This document shows, piece by piece, positions 1 to 8,870 of a stretch of DNA of 64,000 bases. This DNA comes from Caballeronia humi (GTDB taxonomy: Bacteria; Pseudomonadota; Gammaproteobacteria; Burkholderiales; Burkholderiaceae), in contig NZ_FCNW02000001.1 in the NCBI RefSeq assembly GCF_001544475.1, positions 434,001 through 498,000 on the forward strand, read 5' to 3'. The number at the start of each line of letters is the position of its first letter. The first letter of the stretch is position 1. Under the pieces are notes generated by a model that ran no database searches, was not told the DNA's origin, and saw only the letters and a list, made by a program, of their open reading frames with translations. Made by a program: the position numbers and the translations under genes.

Positions 1-632
1 GCCTTCACCTCTTCCGGCGGCGCACTGAACGCCGATCCGTACGCGAGTCCGCTGCTCAAACCGAGCGCGCCGTTCTCCAGCGCTTCTTCGAGCTGCGCGC
101 GCATGCCCTCGATTTCCGTCGAAGTCGCCGCCCGGTCGAGGCGGTCCATGTGATTGTTGCGCAACGCCGTATGCCCGATCAGCGCGCCGACGTTCACCGC
201 CGGCCGCGCCTCGTTGACCGCTTCGACGTAATCGGCGAACGTCGGATAGAGGAATGCGCCTTCGTCGCCGAGCAGGTTCATCGGGTCGGGCGGCGCGCCC
301 TTCAACGTCACCGGCGACACGCTGATCCCGCAATTGCCGACGATCACCGTCGTCACGCCTTGCGTCAGCTTCGGCAGCATCTGCGGCGAGCGGATCACGT
401 GCGTGTCGTCGTGCGTGTGGACATCGATGAAACCGGGCGCCAGCACGCGCCCTTCCGCTTCGACGATTTCGTCCGCCGTCCAGCCGGCGAGGCCGCCCGG
501 CGCCGTGATCGCGACGATCCGGCCGTCGCGCAGCGCCACGTCGCGTTCGACGGCGGGCGCGCCCGTGCCGTCGATCACGCGCGCGCCGACGATCAGCGTG
601 TCGGCCTTCTCGGTTTCCGCTTGCGAATCCAT
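1..632 (-). CDS. N-acyl-D-amino-acid deacylase (D-aminoacylase), N-terminal part
   Basis: Amidohydrolase-superfamily enzyme expected to hydrolyse N-acyl-D-amino acids to free D-amino acids. The reading frame starts at the ATG at 632 and runs off the left edge, so only about 210 N-terminal residues are present. Visible motifs are the metal-binding GFIDVHTHDD segment near residue 65 and GNCGIS near residue 100, which in D-aminoacylases carries the metal-ligand Cys. The ATG lies one base beyond the stop of the RpiR-type regulator gene, so the two form a tight operon. With the divergent D-amino-acid deaminase gene it suggests a D-amino-acid salvage locus. The family is clear; the exact substrate is not readable from sequence. 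Confidence 0.88.
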   Translation of the reverse strand, partial: MDSQAETEKADTLIVGARVIDGTGAPAVERDVALRDGRIVAITAPGGLAGWTADEIVEAEGRVLAPGFIDVHTHDDTHVIRSPQMLPKLTQGVTTVIVGNCGISVSPVTLKGAPPDPMNLLGDEGAFLYPTFADYVEAVNEARPAVNVGALIGHTALRNNHMDRLDRAATSTEIEGMRAQLEEALENGALGLSSGLAYGSAFSAPPEEVK

Positions 633-633
633 T

Positions 634-1521
634 TCAGTCTCCCAGGGGTTGACGCTCGCCGCCGCCCCGATGGGCATCGAGTGCGTGTTTCATGCGGCGC
701 AGCAGTTCGCGGCTGTGGCTCGCCTGCTTGACGGCCAGTTCAGTGACGAGCAGGTCGAGCGCCATCATCATCGCGTAACGTGACGATGATGGCTTGTAGA
801 TGAAATCGGTCTCGATCGCGATGATCGGGATCAGCCAGTCGGCCAGTTGCGCGAGCGGCGACGCGGGCGCGGTCAGCGCGATCACGCGCGCGCCGTATTC
901 ACGCGCGAGGCGGCAGCTTTCGACCATCTCCGGCGTCTGGCCCGTGACCGACAGCGCCACGACGACGTGTTCCTTCGACAGCGTCGCCGCGACCATGCGC
1001 TGCAACAAGCCGTCCTGGTACGACGCCACCGGCCGGCCGAGCCGCACGAGCCGAAAGCGCATTTCGTCGGAGAGCGCCGTCGAGCCGCCGCCCATGCCGA
1101 ACACGTAGATCATCGAGGCCGCGCCGAGCGCATCGGCCGCCGCTTCGATCGGCGCGGCGCGCAGCGCGCCCTGGTTGTGCGCGAGCGTCGTCTGCACTTC
1201 CTCGAAGATGCGCGTGGCGAGGGAATCGGGCAGGTCGTCGGGTTCGCGCTTGAGAAAGCGCTGGCCGACCGCTGCCGCCTGCGCGAGCCGCAACTTCAGT
1301 TCACGCACGTCCGCGCAGCCGACCGCCTTCGCGAACCGCGTGACGGTCGCGATGCTCACGTCGGCCTTCTCCGCGAGCGCGCCGATGCTCGCGCGCGACG
1401 CACCCGTCAGGTCGTCGAGGATCAGCGCCGCGACCTTGCGTTCCGCCGAGCGCAACTCGGGCGCGCGCTCGGCAATCCGGGCGACGATATCGAAAGCAAG
1501 CGGTTCCGACGATGCATTCAT
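634..1521 (-). CDS. RpiR/MurR-family transcriptional regulator
   Basis: About 295 residues: N-terminal RpiR helix-turn-helix (about residues 15-90, including ADVSIATVTRFAKAVGC) followed by a SIS sugar/phosphosugar-type domain with the IYVFGMGGGS segment. The frame is open up to a GTG/ATG-like start at 1587, but the start at 1521 fits family length better and leaves the palindromic DNA at 1566-1607 outside the gene. It is the first gene of an operon with the D-aminoacylase gene and lies back to back with the deaminase gene. It probably controls both, responding to a D-amino acid or related metabolite; the ligand is inferred only from context. Confidence 0.85.
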   Translation of the reverse strand: MNASSEPLAFDIVARIAERAPELRSAERKVAALILDDLTGASRASIGALAEKADVSIATVTRFAKAVGCADVRELKLRLAQAAAVGQRFLKREPDDLPDSLATRIFEEVQTTLAHNQGALRAAPIEAAADALGAASMIYVFGMGGGSTALSDEMRFRLVRLGRPVASYQDGLLQRMVAATLSKEHVVVALSVTGQTPEMVESCRLAREYGARVIALTAPASPLAQLADWLIPIIAIETDFIYKPSSSRYAMMMALDLLVTELAVKQASHSRELLRRMKHALDAHRGGGERQPLGD

Positions 1522-1565
1522 CAGGGTAAATCCGGGTTCAGAAATCGGCGTCAACGCCGTGGTAC

Positions 1566-1607
1566 TAAATAACAATTTATCCCGCATCCTACTTTCGGTA
1601 ACATGTT
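1566..1607. promoter_or_regulatory. Palindromic control region between divergent D-amino-acid genes
   Basis: Two inverted repeats lie in the roughly 150-bp divergent spacer: TAAAT-N4-ATTTA at 1566-1579 and the perfect octamer AACATGTT at 1600-1607. The surrounding DNA is AT-rich for this genome. Binding by the neighbouring RpiR-type regulator is inferred from position, not from a known consensus. Confidence 0.35.
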
Positions 1608-1675
1608 GTCGTCAACCTTGGCGCCAGTTAAGTATCGACAGAAGTCTATATAAACGGACGATGGAGTAGCAGGAC

Positions 1676-2950
1676 ATGAAAGTTACAAACTATCAGAACG
1701 CCACGATCGACCCGTTCGGCAAGGGTCTTGGCATGGTGCCGGGCACGGGCATCCAGCTAAGCGACGCGGGGCGGCTCGACTGGAATCTGCTCGACGAGGA
1801 TGTGAGCCTGCCGGCCGCCGTGCTGTACGCGGATCGCATCGAGTACAACCTGAAGTGGATGCAGGCGTTCGTCGCGGAATACGGCGTAAAACTCGCGCCG
1901 CACGGCAAGACGACGATGGCGCCGCAGTTGTTCCGCCGCCAGCTCGAAACCGGCGCGTGGGGCATCACGCTCGCGACCGCGCATCAGGTGCGCGCGGCGT
2001 ATCGCGGCGGCGTGCATCGCGTGCTGCTCGCGAACCAGCTCGTCGGCAAGCGCAACATGGGCATGATCGCGGAACTGCTGACCGATCCCAATTTCGAGTT
2101 CTTTTGTCTGGTGGATTCGGCGGATGGCGTTGATCAGCTGGGCACGTTCTTCAGCGACGTGAAGAAAAAGCTGAACGTGCTGATCGAGCTCGGCGTGCCG
2201 GGCGGCCGAACTGGCGTGCGCGACGACGCGCAGCGCGAAGCCGTGCTGGCCGCCATCGCGCGCTGGCCGGACACCATCCAGCTCGCGGGCATCGAGTTAT
2301 ACGAGGGCGTGCTGCAGGACGAGTCGAAAGTACGCGAATTCCTGCAAAGCGCGGTGGCCATCACGCGCGCGCTCGTCGCCGAAGGAAGGATCACGCGCAA
2401 GCCGGCGATTTTGTCGGGCGCGGGTTCGGCGTGGTACGACGTCGTCGCCGATGAATTCGCGAAGGCGCACAGCGACGTGATCGAAGTCGTCCTGCGGCCG
2501 GGCTGCTATCTGACGCACGACGTCGGCATCTACAAAAAGGCGCAGAGCGAGATTTTCGCGCGCAATCCGATCGCACAGAAGATGGGGCAAGGGCTGAAGC
2601 CAGCGCTGCAGTTGTGGGCGTACGTGCAGTCGATTCCGGAGCCGGATCGCGCGATCATCGGCTTGGGCAAGCGCGATTCGGCGTTCGATGCCGGCATGCC
2701 GGAGCCCGCGCGCCACTATCGGCCGGGTGATGAGGCGCCGCGCGACGTCGGTCCCGACGACGGCTGGGAAATCTTCGGCCTGATGGACCAGCACGCGTAT
2801 CTGCGCATCAAGCCGGGCGATGACGTGAAGGTCGGCGACATGATCGCGTTCGACATCTCGCACCCCTGCCTCACGTTCGACAAATGGCGCCAGGTGCTCG
2901 TCGTCGATCGTAAATTCCGTGTGACGGAAGTGATCGAGACGTTCTTTTAA
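1676..2950 (+). CDS. PLP-dependent D-amino-acid deaminase (D-serine dehydratase-like / alanine racemase fold)
   Basis: 424 residues with an alanine-racemase-like N-terminal barrel and a D-serine-dehydratase-like C-terminal domain. The APHGKTTMAP segment near residue 76 supplies the PLP lysine. SHPC near residue 395 is the His-x-Cys pair that binds the catalytic zinc in eukaryotic-type D-serine dehydratases and DSD1-like proteins. Such enzymes deaminate D-serine or D-threonine to 2-oxo acids. AGGA lies five bases before the ATG. It is divergent from the RpiR regulator and D-aminoacylase operon, which would release its D-amino-acid substrate. Its stop overlaps the convergent MarR gene by four bases (shared TTAA). 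Confidence 0.85.
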   Translation: MKVTNYQNATIDPFGKGLGMVPGTGIQLSDAGRLDWNLLDEDVSLPAAVLYADRIEYNLKWMQAFVAEYGVKLAPHGKTTMAPQLFRRQLETGAWGITLATAHQVRAAYRGGVHRVLLANQLVGKRNMGMIAELLTDPNFEFFCLVDSADGVDQLGTFFSDVKKKLNVLIELGVPGGRTGVRDDAQREAVLAAIARWPDTIQLAGIELYEGVLQDESKVREFLQSAVAITRALVAEGRITRKPAILSGAGSAWYDVVADEFAKAHSDVIEVVLRPGCYLTHDVGIYKKAQSEIFARNPIAQKMGQGLKPALQLWAYVQSIPEPDRAIIGLGKRDSAFDAGMPEPARHYRPGDEAPRDVGPDDGWEIFGLMDQHAYLRIKPGDDVKVGDMIAFDISHPCLTFDKWRQVLVVDRKFRVTEVIETFF

Positions 2951-3405
2951 GCGTCTTCGCTCGGGGCGGCGCCCGACGCCGCCACTTCCTGGATGCGCTG
3001 TTCCAGCATGCGCAACGCGTCTGAAAGTGCTGCGATGGCGTCGTCCGGGAGCGACGCCATCGTGTCGTGCAGGAACGCGTTCCTGCGCGGCAAACCGGCT
3101 TCGATCACGGCGCGCCCGTCCGGCGTCAGCACGACATTCGAGATGCGGTTGTCACGCGGATCGACACTGCGCGCGATCCAGCCGAGCGCTTCGAGCGCCT
3201 TCAGTTGCCGCGTGAGCGCGCCCGGATCGACGCGCAGCCGCTCCACCAGCTTCTTCTGCGACGATTCCCCCGACTGCTCGTGCAGCGCGAGCAAGATGCG
3301 CCAGCGTGGCATCGGCTGGCCGACCTGCGATTCGAACGCTGACATGAATGCGCGATACGTGCGCCCGAACTGTTGCACCACGGCGATTCGATCCTGTTCT
3401 TCCAT
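2947..3405 (-). CDS. MarR-family transcriptional regulator
   Basis: 152 residues with a central winged helix-turn-helix (SSQKKLVERLRVDPGALTRQ, about residues 47-66, then the wing DPRDNRISNVVLTPDG). The start ATG at 3405 has GGGAAG upstream. A longer open frame reaching 4254 is only a shadow of the transporter gene. It lies 20 bp downstream of the exporter gene on the same strand, the usual arrangement in which a MarR repressor is co-transcribed with the efflux pump it controls. A matching palindrome sits in front of the operon at 5040-5053. The inducer is unknown. Confidence 0.9.
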   Translation of the reverse strand: MEEQDRIAVVQQFGRTYRAFMSAFESQVGQPMPRWRILLALHEQSGESSQKKLVERLRVDPGALTRQLKALEALGWIARSVDPRDNRISNVVLTPDGRAVIEAGLPRRNAFLHDTMASLPDDAIAALSDALRMLEQRIQEVAASGAAPSEDA

Positions 3406-3425
3406 GCTGTTGTCTTCCCGCAAAA

Positions 3426-5021
3426 TCATTCGGCGACGATCGTCGGATCGACTGGGCCTTTCAGGCGTATCGGCGGCACGCGGCGCGACTGCCAGAGCGA
3501 AATCACCGCGACGATCGCCGCCAGCGCGAGCCCTATATGGATCGCGGCGACCAGCGCCTCGCGCGCCGCTTCCAGCAGCAGCGCGCCATTGTGACCTGCC
3601 GCGCCGAGTTGCGACAGCAGCGTGTCCTGCGCCTCCCGGTTGATCAAAATCTGCGGATCGGAGAGATCGGGGTACCAGTGTGAGGCGTGGTCCTTGTCCA
3701 GCGCGAGCTTCACGCCGCTCGCGTACAAATGCGTCACGAGCGTGCCGGTCAGCGCCGTCCCGATCATGCCGCCGATCATCCGCAACGATTGCAAAAGCGC
3801 CGTCGCGATGCCGAGATGCTGGCGCCCAGCCGTCTGCTGCGCGAAAACGGTCAGGTTCGGCATGACGAAACCGAGCCCCAGGCCGCCGATCAGCATGAAC
3901 GTCATCAGGACGGGACGCGGCATCGCGCGCGTCGCGATCACCACACCGAGACACGCCACGACCAGCAGCGCGAAACCGACGTAGAGCATCGAATTCGGGT
4001 TTTTCACGCGCGTGACGATCCGCCCGTTCGCGATACTGCCGATCGTGATGAACACGACGAGCGGCGTAATCATCAGCCCGGCATCTTTCGGCGACATCCC
4101 GAAACCGCCCTGGAACAGCAGCGGCGCGTAGAACAGCAGCGAAAACATCGTGAAGCCGCCAAGAATGCCGAGCGTGAAGAGCGCCGCGAGGCTTTTGTTG
4201 CGAAACATGTCGATCGGCAGGATCGCGTGCGGGCAGCGCTTTTCCCAGAACCACAGCGCGATCGCGCTCGCGACGCTCATCGCAATGAGTGCAACCGTTT
4301 CCGCCGTGACGCCCTGCTTCGGCACGGTTTCGACGAACACCTGCAGCGAACCGAGCGCAATCGCGATCAGCGCGGCGCCAGGCCAGTCGAGCCGCATCTT
4401 GCCCTCGTGCGCGACGTGCCGGAGATGCGGCAGATAACGCCAGACGAAAACCAGCGACAGCGCGCCGACCGGCAGATTCACGTAGAACACCGACCGCCAG
4501 CCGTAATACTCGGTGAGAAAGCCGCCGAGCGACGGCCCGACCGCGTTCGCGATGCCGAACGCCGAACTCATCAGCACCTGCCAGCGCAGGCGCACGACGT
4601 TGTCGGGAAACAGATCAGCAATGCACGCGAACGCCGTGCCGACCAGCATCCCGCCCCCGATGCCTTGCAGACCGCGCGCGAGCACGAGAAAGAGCATGCT
4701 GTTGGCGAGCCCGCAGAGCACGGACGCCACGGTGAAGACGACGATCGACGCGATCACGAACGGCTTGCGTCCGTAGTAATCGCCAAGGCGGCCAAAAATG
4801 GGTACGGTAATGACGGAAAGCAGCAGATACGACGTGGCGACCCACGCGTAGAGATCGAAGCCCTTCAATTCGGAGACGATGGTGGGCAGCGCCGTCCCGA
4901 CGACCGTCTGATCCAGCGCGACGAGCATCGTTACGAACGAGATGCCGATCATCGCCATCAGCGATTCGCGGAACGGCAGGACCTGCGAACTGGAATGTTG
5001 CGCGGCTGTATGAACGGCCAT
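3426..5021 (-). CDS. DHA2-type MFS multidrug exporter
   Basis: 531 residues with about 14 hydrophobic segments, as expected for the drug:H+ antiporter-2 (EmrB/QacA) family. GRLGDYYGRKPF near residue 77 is the loop 2-3 motif A, and GLQGIGGGMLVG near residue 120 matches motif C-like sequence. It starts MAVHTAAQ and is the promoter-proximal gene of an operon with the MarR regulator. Probable role: proton-driven export of toxic compounds across the inner membrane. No membrane-fusion or outer-membrane partner is adjacent, so it may act alone. Substrates cannot be predicted. Confidence 0.9.
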   Translation of the reverse strand: MAVHTAAQHSSSQVLPFRESLMAMIGISFVTMLVALDQTVVGTALPTIVSELKGFDLYAWVATSYLLLSVITVPIFGRLGDYYGRKPFVIASIVVFTVASVLCGLANSMLFLVLARGLQGIGGGMLVGTAFACIADLFPDNVVRLRWQVLMSSAFGIANAVGPSLGGFLTEYYGWRSVFYVNLPVGALSLVFVWRYLPHLRHVAHEGKMRLDWPGAALIAIALGSLQVFVETVPKQGVTAETVALIAMSVASAIALWFWEKRCPHAILPIDMFRNKSLAALFTLGILGGFTMFSLLFYAPLLFQGGFGMSPKDAGLMITPLVVFITIGSIANGRIVTRVKNPNSMLYVGFALLVVACLGVVIATRAMPRPVLMTFMLIGGLGLGFVMPNLTVFAQQTAGRQHLGIATALLQSLRMIGGMIGTALTGTLVTHLYASGVKLALDKDHASHWYPDLSDPQILINREAQDTLLSQLGAAGHNGALLLEAAREALVAAIHIGLALAAIVAVISLWQSRRVPPIRLKGPVDPTIVAE

Positions 5022-5039
5022 TTTTTGGCTGTCGCAATA

Positions 5040-5053
5040 GTTGACGAGTCAAC
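5040..5053. promoter_or_regulatory. Putative MarR operator, perfect palindrome
   Basis: GTTGACgaGTCAAC is a perfect 6-2-6 inverted repeat centred 25 bp upstream of the MFS exporter ATG. Size, symmetry and position fit a MarR-family operator that also covers the promoter. It also lies about 85 bp upstream of the divergent EcsC gene. Confidence 0.6.
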
Positions 5054-5130
5054 GGAAATCGAATCTTAGCACGCGAAAACGCTCTAATCTGCTCCCGGAC
5101 GCACTCTCTTACTATTTCAAGAAGCCAAAA

Positions 5131-5979
5131 ATGGAACCCACGCCGATCGCCAGCACGCCCCTTTCAACCGACGACCTGGAGGCGCTGCGCCACGCGAAGG
5201 AGGCACTCGAAAGCCCGTCGCTGACGATGAAGCTCGCGAGCGTCGTCGGCTCGCCAATCGAGAAGCTGATGGCGAAGATGCCGAACATCGCGCAGGAAAA
5301 GATCGACGAAGCGACGCAACTCGCGCTGAAAAAGTGCCTGCAACTCGCGCTGCGCACGCTCGGCAAGTCGTCACCGTTCGATTCGCTGATGGCGCCGACG
5401 CCCGACAAGCCGCACAACCTGATGCACAAGCTCGCGGTCGCGACGACCGGCGCCGCGGGTGGGGCTTTCGGCATGTTCGCGCTGCCGGTCGAGCTGCCCG
5501 TCACGACGACGCTGATGTTCCGCTCGATCTGCGACATCGCGCGCAGTGAAGGCGAGGACATCCATCGGATCGACACGCAACTGCAATGCATGATGGTGCT
5601 CGGCATGGGCGGGCCGAGCAAGAGCGACGACAACGCCGACCTCGGCTATTTCATCGTGCGCGGCGCGCTGGCGCAGTCGGTCTCGCGAGCGACCAATGAG
5701 ATCGCGGCGAAGGGCCTGAGCAGCCACGGATCGACCGCGCTCATCAAGTTTTTGCACACGGTGGCGTCGCGATTCTCGGTGCAGGTGAGCGAACAGGTCG
5801 CGGCCAAGTCGATTCCGGCGATCGGCGCGGTGCTCGGCGCGATGGTGAACACCGTGTTCATCGACCACTTCCAGCAAATGGCGCACGGCCATTTCACCGT
5901 GCGGCGGCTTGAACGGCAATACGGCCAGGTGGCCATCGAGCGCGCCTATCAGACGATCGACGTTTCCGGCAGCCGTTGA
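5131..5979 (+). CDS. EcsC-family protein
   Basis: 282 residues from the ATG at 5131; the open frame extends further upstream to 5041, but that extension has no recognisable sequence and covers the palindrome and promoter region. The body matches EcsC-type proteins: LMHKLAVATTGAAGGAFGMF followed by a hydrophobic helical core and a second Gly/Ala-rich segment near residue 235. EcsC proteins are of uncertain biochemical function, often membrane-associated. It overlaps the convergent esterase gene by 31 bp at the 3' end. Confidence 0.75.
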   Translation: MEPTPIASTPLSTDDLEALRHAKEALESPSLTMKLASVVGSPIEKLMAKMPNIAQEKIDEATQLALKKCLQLALRTLGKSSPFDSLMAPTPDKPHNLMHKLAVATTGAAGGAFGMFALPVELPVTTTLMFRSICDIARSEGEDIHRIDTQLQCMMVLGMGGPSKSDDNADLGYFIVRGALAQSVSRATNEIAAKGLSSHGSTALIKFLHTVASRFSVQVSEQVAAKSIPAIGAVLGAMVNTVFIDHFQQMAHGHFTVRRLERQYGQVAIERAYQTIDVSGSR

Positions 5980-6902
5980 GCGGCGGCGCGTTGCGGCGGC
6001 GGCGTCGCTTCGCGGATGAAGCGGGCGGCGCGTTCAAGCGCGCGATTCGCCTCCGGCATGAACGGCGCGAACAACTGGAAGCCGTGCGGCACTTTTGGCC
6101 AGATCTCGAAATCGACCGTCACGCCTGCCCCGCGCGCCTTTTCCGCGACTCTTGTTGAGTCGTCGAGGAGCACTTCCGTGTCGCCGGCTTGAATCAACAG
6201 CGGCGGGAGACCTTCGAAGCGGCCGTATAGCGGGGAAGCGCAGGGATTTGTCGCGTCGGCATCGCCGAGATAGACCTTCGCCGCGCGAGCGAGCGCCGCG
6301 CCGTGGAACATCGGGTCGCGGCCGTCGTTCGTCACGATCGACGCACCGGTCGACGCGAGGTCCGTCCACGGCGAAAACAGGACGCCGCATGCGGGCAAGG
6401 GATCGGCTGCGTCGCGTAGTTTGAGCAGCGTTGCCAGCGCGAGGCCGCCGCCAGCGGAATCGCCCGCGATGGCGATCGACCGCGCGGGAACGCCATCGGC
6501 GAGTAATCGGCGATAGGCGGCGACGGCGTCGTCGAGTGCGCACGGAAAGCGGTGCTCTGGAGCCAGGCGATAGTCGAGCGAAAAAATGCGCGCATCGGTG
6601 CGCGTGGCGAGCGCAAACACCAGCGAACGATGACTGCGCGGCGAACAGAAGTAATAACCGCCGCCATGCAGATAAAGAATCGTGATGTGCTGCGGCGCGG
6701 CCGAAGCGAGCCATTCGCCACGCAGAGGGGCGGCATGTATGTCGTAGTGTTCGGTCAGACGCCAGCCGGGCGGCACCTTCGGCGACCAGACGCGCCGCGC
6801 GGTATAAGCCCGCGCGCGCGCGACATCAATGACCGGTTTCGCGGTCTCGGGGCGCATGCGCCGGCGCACGATCCAGCAGGCCAACGCGCTTTGCCAGCTC
6901 AT
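5949..6902 (-). CDS. Alpha/beta hydrolase, hormone-sensitive-lipase-type esterase
   Basis: 317 residues. LYLHGGGYYF near residue 77 is the oxyanion-hole HGGG motif of the HSL (family IV) esterases. IAGDSAGGGLAL near residue 148 contains the nucleophilic Ser in GDSAGG, and VPHGFQLF near residue 275 carries the catalytic His. It probably hydrolyses short-chain esters in the cytoplasm. It follows the CHRD gene by 19 bp and may be co-transcribed with it. Confidence 0.9.
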   Translation of the reverse strand: MSWQSALACWIVRRRMRPETAKPVIDVARARAYTARRVWSPKVPPGWRLTEHYDIHAAPLRGEWLASAAPQHITILYLHGGGYYFCSPRSHRSLVFALATRTDARIFSLDYRLAPEHRFPCALDDAVAAYRRLLADGVPARSIAIAGDSAGGGLALATLLKLRDAADPLPACGVLFSPWTDLASTGASIVTNDGRDPMFHGAALARAAKVYLGDADATNPCASPLYGRFEGLPPLLIQAGDTEVLLDDSTRVAEKARGAGVTVDFEIWPKVPHGFQLFAPFMPEANRALERAARFIREATPPPQRAAAQRLPETSIV

Positions 6903-6921
6903 CGGGCGCGATCCATGGGCT

Positions 6922-7368
6922 TCAATTTGCCGGCACGACCTGTCCGCGAATCTCGCCGGATGGGTTTTCCGCCGTGTGGATGTTGAAGTACCACTGGCCG
7001 GCCATCAGGTCAGTGATCTGCTGATCCGTCAGCGTGGCCTGCCCTTTCATCGGGCTGGCGAGCGCGCCTTTATCGACCGGGATTTGCGGCTTTGCATTCT
7101 GCCCGACCGGCGCGGGGCCATGGAAGTGCGCCATCGTGACCGGGCCGGACAGTTCCGAATAGGTCGCGGTCCAGGTCAGCGTCTTGCTGGTCGTATCGAA
7201 ATTCGCCTCGACGACGCCGTGCCCCTTGCTCACACGCGGCGGCACTTCGCTCGACGGCTGGAGATTCGCCTTCAACGCAACGGTATCGGCGAAAGCGCCC
7301 GCCGATGTCAACGCCGACAACACGAGGACAGTCGCCAAGCAGATACGCGGCCTGAATATCGAATTCAT
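6922..7368 (-). CDS. CHRD-domain protein, exported
   Basis: 148 residues with a clear signal peptide (cleavage probably after AGAFA, near residue 27). A single CHRD domain follows, with the hallmark AHFHGPAPVGQNA near residue 80 and QWYFNIHTAENPSGEIRGQV at the C-terminus. CHRD domains occur in chordin and many bacterial exported proteins; the bacterial role is not established. Probably periplasmic or surface. It is upstream of the esterase gene on the same strand. Confidence 0.85.
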   Translation of the reverse strand: MNSIFRPRICLATVLVLSALTSAGAFADTVALKANLQPSSEVPPRVSKGHGVVEANFDTTSKTLTWTATYSELSGPVTMAHFHGPAPVGQNAKPQIPVDKGALASPMKGQATLTDQQITDLMAGQWYFNIHTAENPSGEIRGQVVPAN

Positions 7369-7489
7369 TTTTATGCTCTCCTGTGACGGATGACCGCGTG
7401 CATCACAACGCCCCGGCGCTCATCTCATAATCCATGTTAGTGCATTTGGAATCACCTCGTTTGATTGGTGTTTTGGGAAGAGGCAATGC

Positions 7490-7515
7490 AAAAGGGCACC
7501 TTGCGGTGCCCTTTT
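7490..7515 (-). terminator. Intrinsic terminator of the porin gene
   Basis: An 11-bp stem AAAAGGGCACC/GGTGCCCTTTT with a four-base loop. It lies just after the porin stop codon and reads as hairpin plus short T-run on the minus strand. Confidence 0.8.
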
Positions 7516-7540
7516 GCTACTGCTTACCGATCAATTCGCT

Positions 7541-8683
7541 TTAGAAGCGGTGACGGATACCCGTTGTCACGACGACCTGATTGCCGCTGCTCGACGGAGC
7601 AGTGCCGTAGACGTTGGCGTAGCGGCCATCACTGTTCGTAAATTGCGCGACGCCTTCCGCGTAGATGTCAGTGCGCTTCGACAGCGCATAGTCTGCCTGG
7701 AGGCCAATCTGGTGATACTGCGTGTGGTCACTGTTACGCGAACCCGGCACGGAACCCTTCACGTCCGTGTACGTGTATGCGCCGCCGAGTGCCAATGCGG
7801 GCGTGAGGTTGTAGCGTGCGTTCACCTCATAGTTGTTGAAGCGGAGAGCCGAATCGCCCAGGTCGTACTGGAAACGCGACTGCGTCCACAGTCCGCCGAA
7901 CGTCAGGGCGCCGACCGAGTAGTTCGCGCCCACGCCGTAGGTACGCTGCGACTGGCTCGGAACGAGACCGACGCTAAGGTGATTCGCATCCAGCGTATCG
8001 GTGATCGCACCGCCCGCGTTACCCGAGTTCGTGTTCTGCGTTTGCAGGTAGGCGGCGGCGATCTTGAACGGGCCGTTCGCGTACTGCATGCCGGCGCTGT
8101 AAGCACGGTTCGAAGCAAATCCGCCGGCGGCGTTCGAGAAGCCATAGAGGCCGCCGAACGAGAAGCCGCCGTAGTTCGCGCTTTGGTACTTCACCGAATT
8201 GTTCACGCGCACCGTGTGGTACGTGTTGTCATTGTCGAACGGATGCGCGAAGAACGTACCACCCCAAGAGCCACTCGCCGTCATCGGCCCCAGATAGTCG
8301 ACCACGGAGTCGTATTGGCGACCGAGCGTCACGGTGCCGAAGTCGTTGCTCGTGACGCCGACGAATGCCTGACGGCCGAAAATTCGGCCATCTTGTTGCG
8401 ACCGGCCGTTGGTGACGTCGAAACCGCTTTCCAACGTGAAGATCGCCTTCATGCCACGACCGAGGTCTTCCTGACCCTTCAGGCCCCAGCGGCTATCCTC
8501 TACGTTGCCGCCGGACAGACGTACGGTGGCGTTGTGGCTATTGGCATCACCTTGCGCCGTGGCTTCGTTGTTCACATAGGTAAAGCCCGCATCGACAATC
8601 CCGTACAGCGTCACGCTGCTCTGCGCGCTCGCGGCAGTCGCGAAAGAAGCGGATACGGCCGCCACAATCAGAGTCTTTTTCAT
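7541..8683 (-). CDS. Gram-negative trimeric porin (Burkholderia OmpC-like)
   Basis: 380 residues. The signal peptide MKKTLIVAAVSASFATAASA is followed by QSSVTLYGIVDAGFTYV, the typical first strand of beta-proteobacterial porins. The C-terminus ends VTTGIRHRF with the terminal Phe needed for outer-membrane assembly. Repeated amphipathic strands fit a 16-strand barrel. It provides diffusion of small solutes; substrate specificity is not predictable. AAAGGA lies upstream of the ATG. It is monocistronic between a strong terminator and a long AT-rich spacer shared with the divergent LysR gene. Confidence 0.93.
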   Translation of the reverse strand: MKKTLIVAAVSASFATAASAQSSVTLYGIVDAGFTYVNNEATAQGDANSHNATVRLSGGNVEDSRWGLKGQEDLGRGMKAIFTLESGFDVTNGRSQQDGRIFGRQAFVGVTSNDFGTVTLGRQYDSVVDYLGPMTASGSWGGTFFAHPFDNDNTYHTVRVNNSVKYQSANYGGFSFGGLYGFSNAAGGFASNRAYSAGMQYANGPFKIAAAYLQTQNTNSGNAGGAITDTLDANHLSVGLVPSQSQRTYGVGANYSVGALTFGGLWTQSRFQYDLGDSALRFNNYEVNARYNLTPALALGGAYTYTDVKGSVPGSRNSDHTQYHQIGLQADYALSKRTDIYAEGVAQFTNSDGRYANVYGTAPSSSGNQVVVTTGIRHRF

Positions 8684-8853
8684 GTGTGATCCTTTGAATG
8701 AGTCTTGCGACTCGATTGGTTGCTAAACGCGGCGCTGCACTCTTCGATTGAGCGGGACCACCACGCCTCCGGTTTTCCGGACACCGTTATTCGGCAGACC
8801 AAAGTTTAGGACGCGTCCAATTCCATCAACCACCAAAGAAAACACAAAAATCA

Positions 8854-8870
8854 TTTCGAATAAGTCGAAA
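8854..8870. promoter_or_regulatory. Inverted repeat upstream of the porin
   Basis: TTTCGA-N5-TCGAAA is a perfect 6-bp inverted repeat about 180 bp upstream of the porin ATG in AT-rich DNA. Possible regulator site; the factor is unknown. Confidence 0.35.

Noticed and set aside
2947..4254. 435-codon minus-strand ORF appearing to fuse an Arg-rich region to MarR
   Set aside because: The N-terminal part is a shadow of the exporter gene; only the final 152 codons from 3405 match MarR.
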